The notes beneath the pieces are model-generated. The model had not been told where the DNA came from. It searched no databases and was given only the letters and a program-made list of their open reading frames with translations. A stretch of 64,000 nucleotides of DNA, from the NCBI GenBank assembly GCA_024305405.1, contig JAKNDB010000070.1, forward strand, positions 1,466,001 to 1,530,000, read 5' to 3'. The DNA is from Dirofilaria immitis. Its lineage: Eukaryota; Nematoda; Chromadorea; Rhabditida; Onchocercidae. The translations under genes and the position numbers were made by a program. Shown here in pieces: positions 37,430 through 47,300 of this stretch; the stretch's first letter is position 1, and each line of letters begins with the position of its first letter.

Positions 37430-38127
37430 TTATAACCTTCCAGTTATTTCAAATGTTATAGGATGGCTAACTGAAACACTTGATGTATCATTGCTCCAAT
37501 TAGATGACCATTTTGAATTATTTACATATCCTTTATTTAATTCATATTTTGATTTTTTAAAACCATTTTTGGATTAGTTGTTAAATTGGATTCTGAAACA
37601 AAAATAAAATTACAACCATAATTTATACTCAATAAAATACTTAATATAAATCAAATTAATCTATACTTAATATAACTCATATACTTAATATAAATCAAAT
37701 TAATTTATACTTAATATAACTTATATACTTAATATAAATCAAATTAATTTATACTTAATATAACTTATATACTTAATATAAATCAAATTAATTTATACTT
37801 AATATAACTTATATACTTAATATAAATCAAATTAATTTATACTTAATATAACTTATATACTTAATATAAATCAAATTAATCTATACTTAATATAATTTAC
37901 ATAATTGATATAACTTAATACAAATCAAATTAATTTAATTCCTTTATTGATCACTTTTAAGTAATTACTTATATTCAATAAAAGTACTTTCTATCCAATT
38001 ATTAATTATATTAATTTTAACAAAGAAATTATAAAACAAATTAAAATATAGTTCACATTAATAATAATAAACCTTGCTCGAGATCGGATTCACGACGTCG
38101 TTGAAAATTTCCAGCTAATCCAAACAT
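37430..38127 (-). CDS. Small two-exon gene of unknown function
   Basis: Exon 1 (38127-38073) encodes MFGLAGNFQRRRESDLEQ and ends in phase 1 at a GTTTAT donor. Exon 2 starts at 37592 after TTGTTTCAG, joins as E-SNLTTNPK, and ends with HPITFEITGRL at a TAA (37430-37432). Within exon 2 the reading frame changes at a run of five A (plus-strand T, 37566-37570). A sixth A gives one continuous 72-residue product; as read, the frame stops early. An in-frame TAA precedes the ATG, supporting the start. The protein is polar, Ser/Asn/Trp-rich (WSSNWSNDTSS), with no signal peptide or membrane segment. I do not recognise it, and it could be part of a larger gene. The intron is largely a 44-bp minisatellite. 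It lies about 0.7 kb upstream of, and on the same strand as, the SEA-type gene. Confidence 0.5.
37640..37915. repeat. 44-bp minisatellite, about six copies
   Basis: Units of TATACTTAATATAACTTATA plus TACTTAATATAAATCAAATT are nearly identical and fill much of the intron of the small minus-strand gene. The unit is itself a double of a shorter TACTTAATATAA word. Confidence 0.93.
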
Positions 38128-38527
38128 TACAAATGAAATAGTGAAATGATATTAACAATTATAAATGATGAAGAATAAAATGAAACATTCGTATAAATTG
38201 AAATTATTGATGACAACCTGTTTTAGATATTTGGGAATGGATATGAAAAGATTCCAATTGACAATTATGAATAATTGAAATGATAGTAGTTTAATACTGT
38301 TTTAGTAATATTATCATCATTTCATATGAAATTGCAGATGATGAATAGCATTCAAAAACATTCCAATGCAATAATATTTTTAATTTCGTTTAAATTACAC
38401 CAGGTGTAACTTTTTTCTATAAATCAAACCTGTCTCTCATCTTGATCAATGATATTTTCCAAATGTTTGATCATCTAATTCAATCAATTTTCATTTTTAT
38501 TTTCGCTCCTTTCATAATCCATTTATA

Positions 38528-38945
38528 TATTGATTTTCGTGTCTAAATGGGAAAATAGAAATTATAAGATGAAAAAAAAAAAAATTTATAAAAATTCTTG
38601 CTATATTTAGTAACTTGCAAAATTGCAAAAATGCATGCATGCAATTTGCAATCATTATATAACTTACTGACGTGACCGCTTACGTCATATGAAGTATTTT
38701 GATTTGGCCATATATGCTTATAATGGGCCAATTTTTGGCAATCATTTATAGATTGATTTTCGTGTCTAAATAGGAAAATAGAAATTATAAGATGGGAAAA
38801 AAATTAATAAAAATTCTCGCTATATTTAGTAACTTGCAAAGTTGCAAAAATGAATGCATGCAATTTGCAATCATTATATGACTTACTGATGTGACCTGAT
38901 TTGGCCAAATGTGCTTATAATGGGCCAATTTTTTGCAATATTCGA
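38528..38945. repeat. Two-copy direct repeat with inverted-repeat core, period about 223 bp
   Basis: TGATTTTCGTGTCTAAAT starts copies at 38531 and 38754; both run to TATAATGGGCCAATTTTT. Copy 2 lacks about 20 bp present in copy 1 (GCTTACGTCATATGAAGTAT). Each contains a TTGCAAxxTTGCAA...TGCATGCATGCAATTTGCAA segment that could fold as a hairpin. Both copies keep a parallel minus-strand frame containing AHYKHIWPNQ. It may be a mobile-element relic, but no transposase or terminal repeats were recognised. Confidence 0.75.
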
Positions 38946-39349
38946 GATTACTCAGACATTGTTTCATCATCTGAAACATATTTGACGTTCGTTGTTGAAA
39001 ATTCAAATTTGCTAATTGAAATTTTAGGCAAACGAAAAAAAAAACTTCCGTCTTTTTTCATTTTTTACAATTACAAATTTTTATGAGATTTAATTCCGAT
39101 AAATTTTATTTGATTAAACGATTGATAATTGCATGCTATGAGTAATTCGAATATAAGTAATTAATTAAAATTTAAGTCCCAAATAAAAATCATTTTTTTT
39201 TGCATCGTTTTATTATTGCAACTATAAATGTTATAAAATTTGATTAAACGAATATTAAACTTTTATTTGCTAAATTTTTATTAATCTAAAAAGTTTCGAA
39301 AAAATTGAAAAAGTTTGAACAAAAATGATATCATCAAATTTTCGAACTT

Positions 39350-39460
39350 TATTTACTTGATCCATGATTATTTTATGATTAAAATGTTTGCTTAATCTAT
39401 GATTATTTTATGATTAAAATGTTTGCTTAATCTATGATTATTTTATGATTAAAATTTTAA
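39350..39460. repeat. 35-bp tandem repeat, three copies
   Basis: ATGATTATTTTATGATTAAA followed by ATGTTTGCTTAATCT recurs three times without a gene nearby. Confidence 0.88.
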
Positions 39461-39749
39461 AAATTCTGTTTTGTTTTTTTCGATGAAATTTGATAAAATT
39501 TTATCAAATATTTTATTATGTATAATGCATTGATTAATAATCACTTATCAAATTTCATTAGCAATTAGTAAAATAGTTAATTTTGCTAATTGTTGATAAG
39601 AATATTTAGTAATTTGAAATTTTTTAATCTTTTATGCAAAAAAACATTTAGAGTGATAAATTATTAAAATATACTGATAAATTATTAAGTAATTTGATAT
39701 CATATTTTTATTAAAATAAAATTTGAATTGTTATTCTAAAATAAATAAG

Positions 39750-40110
39750 CTTACATCGGTTTTAATCAAAAAAAATTATCAAAAATGCAATTAATCGAAA
39801 TCGAAATAAAATCATTTATTCAATTCTAATACTTAAATTAATTTCAATCAAAAATTACCGAAAATACAACCAATCAGAATCGAAATAAAATTAATTATTC
39901 AATTCTAATACTTAAATTAATTTCAATCAAAAATAAAATTAATCGAAATTGAAATAAAACTGATTATCCAATTCTGATACTTATATTAATTTTAATCAAA
40001 AAATTATATTAATTTCAATCAAAAAATTACCAAAAATACAATTAATCGAAATCGAAATAAAATTAGTTATTCAATTCTAATACTTATATTAATTTCAATC
40101 AAAGTGAAAA
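39750..40110. repeat. Degenerate repeat of about 65-90 bp, four to five copies
   Basis: Units share CAATTAATCGAAATCGAAAT, TTATTCAATTCTAATACTTA and TTAATTTCAATCAAAAATTA. Spacing varies because some units have internal losses. Confidence 0.8.
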
Positions 40111-40429
40111 TTAAAATGTATTCATTTATTTCAAAAAATTTATAAAATTTTTTCCACAAAATTCTATTCAATTAATCAAAGGAAAAAATTTCTTAATCAA
40201 ATGGAATTAATTTTTCCTACAAAATATATTAATGATAAATAATAGATTGATAAAATCATTTCATTCAGATAGCATGATTTTTGGTCACCTTTAAATGATC
40301 AAATGATAAATGATTATTATCGCTATGTAATTTAATTTTTATTCGTAGTATATGACATTCTTAGAAATAAACTATAATCTGATCATCGATTAATTTAAAA
40401 GGAATTATTTCTAAGATTATTCAGTGATT

Positions 40430-40889
40430 AGATTACATGAGAACAGAAACGAATTATGGCAAGATAGCATAACTGTTGAATTGTTGATCATAAATGATAC
40501 GCTTATCAATGTTCAAAATAATTCCTCCCTTCAGTTGTTATCAGTAATGATTATATGAGAATCAGTAATGATTATATGAGAACAAAACGAATAATGGCAG
40601 GATAATGTAACTGTTAAATTGTTAATCATAAATGATACTCTTATCAAAGTAATGATTACATGGAAACCAAGCGAATAATGGCAAGATAGCATAATTGTTA
40701 AATTGTTAATCATAAATGGCATATTTATCAAAGTTCAAAATAATTCCTTCTTTCAATTATTATCAGCAATGATTACATGGAAACCAAGCGAATAATAGCA
40801 AGATGGCGTAACTGTTAAATTGTTAATCATAAATGGCATGTTTATCAAAGTTCAAAATAATTCCTCTGTTAAATTATTATCAGTAATGA
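40430..40889. repeat. About 117-bp tandem repeat abutting the PlsC-like fragment
   Basis: Four units start near 40436, 40570, 40655 and 40772, each with ACGAATAATGGCAAGATAGC and TTGTTAATCATAAATGGCAT. One unit is shortened (spacings of GAATAATGGC-type words are about 138, 84 and 117). A fifth unit starts (ATTATCAGTAATGATTACA) and is interrupted at about 40891, where the PlsC-like sequence begins. Confidence 0.85.
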
Positions 40890-41050
40890 TTACAATCTAT
40901 TGTATTGCTTTGCAAGCGTCCTGGTACCTTCAGGAAATATAATTATGCTCCTATTTTCTTTTACACGTACCTTTGCTAGCTTAACAATATGGCGTATAGA
41001 GCTGATACCATCCAAGCGGTTAATAAAAATCATTCCAAGCACGACGAGAT
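40890..41050 (-). pseudogene. Bacterial-type PlsC acyltransferase fragment, probable Wolbachia-derived insert
   Basis: On the minus strand about 50 codons read VLGMIFINRLDGISSIRHIV, KLAKVRVKENRSIIIFPEGT and RT before departing into unrelated sequence and a stop at 40890. FPEGTR is the substrate-binding block III of 1-acylglycerol-3-phosphate acyltransferases, and the preceding FINR...I.H....K..VKENRSI is the bacterial (alpha-proteobacterial) form rather than the animal AGPAT form. The catalytic HxxxxD block and everything after FPEGTRT are missing, so it cannot be functional. The region is visibly less AT-rich than its flanks. No splice signals bracket it. A nuclear insert of Wolbachia DNA is the simplest explanation, given that such inserts are known in filarial genomes. 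A decayed animal AGPAT exon is the alternative. Confidence 0.68.
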
Positions 41051-41469
41051 TGTATACTATTGTTCGCATATAAATTTCAAAAGTTTGAAATTTTCCGTAA
41101 AGCAAATTATTTATGCAAAATATATAGAAGATTTTATGACTGTAAAATGATATCATAACATCTGTTTATCAGGATAAGGAAAAAACTTTATCAATTTTAA
41201 GGTCTAATCAAGATGCGAGAGGTTTATTGAATATAAGAATGAGAGTATTGAATTTCATATTTTTATTTTAGATATTAGATATATAACTATGAATTATAAA
41301 ACGGAAAAATATATTGAATTTTATTGAAATTATTTAAAAAAATAAATCGAAATGATTAAAATGTAAATTTCATTTTTCATTCTTTTTTTTCTTTTAATAA
41401 ATAATTCGAAATGAATTTTATTTAATAAATTATTATTTATGAATTTCTATTTCCATTTTTCTTTTTTCT

Positions 41470-42115
41470 TTCAAAAGAAATGTAACACATATAGTCGCAT
41501 TTGACGTAAATTGTTTAATTCAATTTTTTTTTTTTTTTTTAACTTTCTTTCTTTCGTTTTTTTTTTAACAAAATTGAATATAAAATTCAATTTGATAAAA
41601 ATTTTAATCATTTTTGCCTTAAAATATTTTTATGCAAAAATGATTATAAATAAATTTGCTGAGAAAATAGCAAAAATGAAATTTAATACTAATTTACGTC
41701 AATTACGTCAATAATAATTGAATCCTATCACTCGCTTTATTTCCTTCTTCTTCTTCTTCTTTAATCTACGTGAATTTGTTTTTGTCAACGTAACAGCTAT
41801 TTTTTTATCGTATTATAATCATATTTAATTCATTCGTTTTTTCGATTAAAAATGAAACACGTATAGTCGTATTTGACGTAAACCACCTAATTCAGGTTTT
41901 TTTTCGTTTTTTTCAAGAAAATTGAATATAGAATTTAATTTGATAAAAATTTTTATCATAATTGCCTAAAATACGAAAATGATTTATAAATTATCGTTGA
42001 GCTATACAATGTTAATTTACGTCAATTGCGTCATTAATAAGTGAATACCGTCGTTCGTCTTCTTTTCCATTCTTTTCATTTACCTGAATTTCATATTATC
42101 GACGTAACAATTCTT
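41470..42115. repeat. Diverged duplication flanked by TGACGTAA/TTACGTCA
   Basis: Copy 1 begins around TATAGTCGCATTTGACGTAA (TGACGTAA at 41502) and ends with TTACGTCA at 41694 and 41703. Copy 2 begins with TATAGTCGTATTTGACGTAA (41874) and ends with TTACGTCA at 42017. The ends are inverted repeats of about 12 bp (TTTGACGTAAATT / AATTTACGTCAAT). The following TCTACGTGAATTT..ACGTAACA tail is shared and leads into the 84-bp array. TGACGTAA is a CRE/ATF-type half-palindrome. Confidence 0.7.
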
Positions 42116-42116
42116 T

Positions 42117-42620
42117 GATCATATTTATTATTTAAGCAAAATCACCTCGCCCATTTTTCTGATCTACCTATGTTTCTTATTATCAACGTGATAATACATT
42201 GATCATATTTATTATTTAAGCAAAATCACCTCGCCCATTTTTCTGATCTACCTATGTTTCTTATTATCAACGTGATAATACATTGATCATATTTATTATT
42301 TAAGCAAAATCACCTCACCCATTTTTCTGATCTACGTGAATTTCTTATCATCAATGTGACAATTTATTGATCATATCAATTATTTAAGCAAAATCACCTC
42401 GCCCATTTTTCTGATCTACGTGAATTTCTTATCATCAATGTGACAATTTATTGATCATATCAATTATTTAAGCAAAATCACCTCGCCCATTTTTCTGATC
42501 TACGTGAATTTCTTATCATCAATGTGACAATTTATTGATCATATCAATTATTTAAGCAAAATCACCTCGTTCATTTTGTTGATCTACGTATGTTTCTTAT
42601 TATCAATGTGATAATTCATT
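42117..42620. repeat. 84-bp minisatellite, about six copies
   Basis: Units contain ATTTAAGCAAAATCACCTCG, CCCATTTTTCTGATCTACGT and ATCAATGTGACAATTTATTG. Two subfamilies are visible: CTACCTATGTTTCTTATTATC first, then CTACGTGAATTTCTTATCATC, grouped in blocks. Confidence 0.93.
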
Positions 42621-44032
42621 GATAATATTAATTATATCAAAATATGTAGTACGTTTAATTTATTATAGTATTTTGGTATTTCTTTTTTTTCAAGCCAATA
42701 ATAATTTATTCGATTATTTTCTTTTTCGTTTTTTTTTTTCGTTAAATGATAATTTTATTGAATTGATAAAAATTTGATTGTATCGAAAAGATATGATCAT
42801 TGATGATTGTGAAAGAATTGTTGCTTGCTTACATACTTGTATGTATGTATTATATATATATATATATATGCTTTGAAGAAGGCAATATATAATTTTACCC
42901 TCTCATCCGCTACTTCTTTACCAATTCATCAAATCTATAATCAAATCATTTCGTTGAAGCAAGCTCAATAAAAGGCCAAATAAGGGCTAAAGCAATCAGG
43001 CTAAGCTATTACTGCTAACTTCTGCTTTAACTGCTTACTACTACTACTACTACTGCTTCAACTGCTATTACTACTGCAACTGCTATTACTGCATATTTAA
43101 CAAGCAAACTATAGAATGGAATGAGTATATGAACGATAGATGTTGACAAGTTAGTTAGTCGAAAGAATCTTCGATAAGATTGCTAAAACTTTAACGGATA
43201 GCGTTTAGCAGAAAATGAACTGATAAGAAAGAGAAGTAGATGATAAGAATTAGAGGATACCGTAATCCAACGACGGGAAGCATAGATAGAGGAAGTAAAT
43301 CCAATAAAGCGTATAATTCATGTTGTCAACTGTGCGATGAGTGTGCTTCATTCATTCGTCATTTTCTATAATATCGAAGAGGAATGAAAAAGACGAAAGA
43401 TAGAACGGAAAAAGAGAATGAGAAGGTAAGAAATAAAAATGAGAAATGAGAAAGAGAAGGCAAAAAGAAGAGAAGGAAGAAGAGGAGGAGGAGGAGGAGG
43501 AGAAGAAGGAGAAGGAGGAGTAGAAGAAGGAATAAGGAAAAAGAAAGTGTAAATAGCTTTGTAGAAGCAATAGTTTCCCTCCCCTCTCTACTTCTCCTCC
43601 CTTTCCCTCCTCTTGTCTTTTTCCATACTTTCTTCCCGGTACTTCCCCAATCCTTTTATCCTATCCTTGGCCGTTCACTCTTCTTTCTATTCCTTCATTT
43701 TGTTAATAAAAAGCTTTAAGGCCATTTTCTCCCTCTTCTTATTTGCCTATATAGGGCCTTAAAACTATTAGCAAGGCCTTGGCTAAGGAGTGCAAAAACG
43801 ATCGTATGCATCGATGTCTCTGTCTACATTATCACTGTGTGAACACTCTTGTGTTGTGATTTAAAAAGGCAAAGAGAAACCAAGTTAGCCAGCCAGCCGT
43901 TCTCATCATCATCATCATCATCTATTTCCACTTGTCCCAAAATTTTATTTACTGTAATTATATAATATCATCATCACTATCAATCATCATCATCATCATC
44001 ATCATCATCAACATTGTTACCATTATCATCAC

Positions 44033-44074
<42 letters not shown>

Positions 44075-44382
44075 ACTTTTTAAAACACTGACTCAACATT
44101 TATTATTATCATTACTGTTATTCTATCAACAATTATCCCAATCCATCATTAAATTCCATCAATATCATTTATTAGCCAAGTGCCAAAGAGTCAAGTACTA
44201 AAAGCCAATAGATAGATAATATTAAGCAATAAAAAAAAGGAAAAAGAAAGGGGAAAAAAAAAAGAAGCCCAAAAGCGACAACTATTCACAAATTAAATCT
44301 GTCGACACTAACTAAGTAAAGTATAATTCACTAAACTACTAAAATACGTCTCCTCCCTTTAAAAAACGGTATCCGTTTGTCG
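42620..44382 (+). other. Upstream region of the homeobox gene, GC-richer
   Basis: From about 42890 the base composition becomes clearly less AT-rich than elsewhere, with CTACTACTACTACTGCT-like triplets (43020-43095), a purine-rich stretch (43380-43550), pyrimidine-rich runs (43570-43720) and ATC microsatellites (about 43903-43922 and 43984-44075). No exon was recognised. It is the natural place for the promoter and regulatory elements of the + strand homeobox gene. No TATA box or spliced-leader acceptor could be picked out with confidence next to the ATG at 44383. Confidence 0.5.
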
Positions 44383-47300
44383 ATGAGTAGTGAAGGATTA
44401 AGTACCACATCTGCTATCCTTAATGGTGCAAGTAGCACAGTTGCCGCTGTTTCCGCTATCACACAGGTATTATCATTTATCATTTATCTCTTTTTTTTTT
44501 TTTTTTTTTCATTTCTTACATTTTATCATTTATCATTTAAAACGAATCAGTTAAAAAAAAAATCATTTCATATTAATCATTGCATTAAATTGAAATATTA
44601 AGTATTTTATTAATTTAATAATTTCGAAATAAATTAATTACCTATTCTTCTTCATTTTAATTAATCAATTATTTCGAATTATTTTTGTTAATCATTTCAA
44701 TAAATAGAACGTTAAATATTTATCAATTAACATATATATATATATCTATTTAAATTTTAATAATTCTGAATTGATTTATCGGATTAATTTATAAATTTAA
44801 CATTTTCATCATTTCCGCTTAACAAGCTAGCTATTCGTAATTTGATAGTATTGCATCAAGCAAATCTTATCTAATGTTATTTTTAAAATTGACATTACGA
44901 AATTATACATTAAGCAATAGGAAAAATGATAAAATTCTCAAAACTTATTTTATTAAGAGTTATTGATCAGTTTTCGTTGATCTAATTTATGTAAATTATC
45001 ATTTTAGTATAAGTTGGAAAAAGTTCATCATACTATAAATTGCAATAAAATTATTTATTAATCAGTTATGCCATAACTAATAATAAATGAAAATTTGCTT
45101 AAAAGCAAAAAATTTTTTATAATCATAACTTAAGAAAAAAAAAATTATCACAAATTTTATTATCATAACTTATAGAAATGTTAAAATATTATCATTATAC
45201 GATTATCTTTAGCAACAATATATTTTTTTTTATTTATTTTCAAATATTTCAATCAAATTTTCCTTTCCGAACTTAACAACCTGTTGAATATTATAGCTCG
45301 AAAAAGTATGATAAGTTTTAAGTAAAGCAAAATTTATCAAATTTATAAAATTTATCAATCTCTTTTTAATCAACGTTTTTTTTTTTCACAACACATTTTA
45401 CACATATATTGATCATTGATATTGCATAATAATACTAATAATAAGAAATCATTTATCAAATATTGATCAATTTTTAATTGATCAATTAATCCAAATAGTA
45501 AATCAAAATGATTCACTTAATTCTGGTTAATGTTAATTTTTTTAGATGAAAATAATAAATGAAGATTATGGTAATTTATCAATGAATATTTGATCAAATC
45601 TAAGTCTTTTTTGGTAAAATAATAACGAAATGATTACGATATATGTCTAAATAATATATTTATAAGATAACTATTTTTTTTTTTTTGTTTAGATTAATTA
45701 AAATATATCAAATATTATCTTCTAGCTAAATTTTAGTTTCATAATGCGATCATTTTGATTTAAAATGATCCGATGCGAAAAATCGGAAATGGATTTAGAA
45801 GGAAAAGAGAGAGAAAGAAAAGAAGAAAGAGAAAGAGAGAGAGAGAGAGAAAAAAAAAGATTTGAAAAATTTAAAAAAAAAAAAAAAAAAGAATTTCTAC
45901 GAAATATATCCAATAGCTTGTCGATTGAAAATGCTAACACAAAATATGATCATAGCGAATGGAATTGAAAGTGTTTGGATATGCGAAATGGCACTTTACT
46001 ACTACTATTTGCGACGACAGGCGGATGCGCTAATTTATCATAATTTGTTTGAGCATTAAGCTTTAAAGAGAAAGATGGAAAATCTAATTGTTCATCCAAA
46101 TATATATCTTTTCATTTTTCCCTTATTTAGTATATCTGTCCATAATCCTCTTCATTTTATGCATTATGTCAAAAAAACTTTCTCGTCATGTTTCAGAGTT
46201 TTGTTTATTTTCTAAAGTAATTATGGAAAATTTAATTTATCCCGTATATACACATACATTATAACACTGACCGTATCAGATCCATCCTTCTCCTCTGTCC
46301 ATTTTTATCATTCATTCATTTTTTTCTTTCTCAGTTTTTTTTTTTTTTTTTGATTTATTTTTGATTATTGTATTAATTTATTTTAGCCAATAAAATATTT
46401 TAAATATTATTGTTTAGGAAAAGTTTTTATTCTCGATTTATCAATTAATTATCTATAATTTATCAATTATTTTTAACTTATCATTTATCATTGTTATTGC
46501 ATTTATTTCCAATAATTATTGAGCATTTTTTTTTTTTTATTATTAGGATCATATATTTAATTTATCATTGAAGAAAAAGAAATTTTTTTCAAACTATTTT
46601 CCTTTATATTTTTTTATCATTGATAATTTTTGCACTGTTAACAGATTAATCAATTAGTTAATGTATTAAGCATAAGTGATATTGATATAGTGATTGTCTT
46701 AAATTCATCTAATTTGATATCTTTCTAACTAATTGAAATGAGCTGATGATTATACTGATTGCAGATAACGTAATATTTACGAAAAAAATGATACTGATAT
46801 AGTGATTATCTTAAATTCATCTAATTTGATATCTTTCTAACTAGCTTATGAGCTAGTGATTGCATTCATTGCAGATAACGTAATGTTCACGAAAAAATGA
46901 TATTGATATAGTGATTATTTTAAATTCATCTAATTCGATATCTTTCTAATTAGCTTATATGAACCGATGATTATATTGATTACAGATAACGTAATGTTCA
47001 CGAAAAAATGATATTGATATAGTGATTATTTTAAATTCATCTAATTCGATATCTTTCTAACTAGCTTATATGAGCTAGTGATTACAAATGATTACATTTA
47101 TTACAAATAACGTAATGTTTACGAAAAAAAAAAAAACAAATTTAGTTTTTCTTAAATTATAATTTATTAAAAAATTCTTTTGCAATATTATGATTTGTTA
47201 AGATTAGAAAAAAATTTTGAATTATATTTATTGATTATTGTTCCTTTCTCTAAAACTTATCCTATAATTATCATAATCAAAAGATAAACGAATCTTATAA

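Noticed and set aside
40531..40731. 66-codon minus-strand frame beside the PlsC-like fragment
   Set aside because: Translation of the about 117-bp tandem repeat (repeated MINNLT...LSCHYS).
43932..44201. 89-codon + frame upstream of the homeobox gene
   Set aside because: Reads through two ATC microsatellites as polyisoleucine; not a plausible protein.
45722..45968. Overlapping + and - frames in homeobox intron 1
   Set aside because: Translations of GA and poly-A low-complexity DNA (ERERER/SLSLSL).
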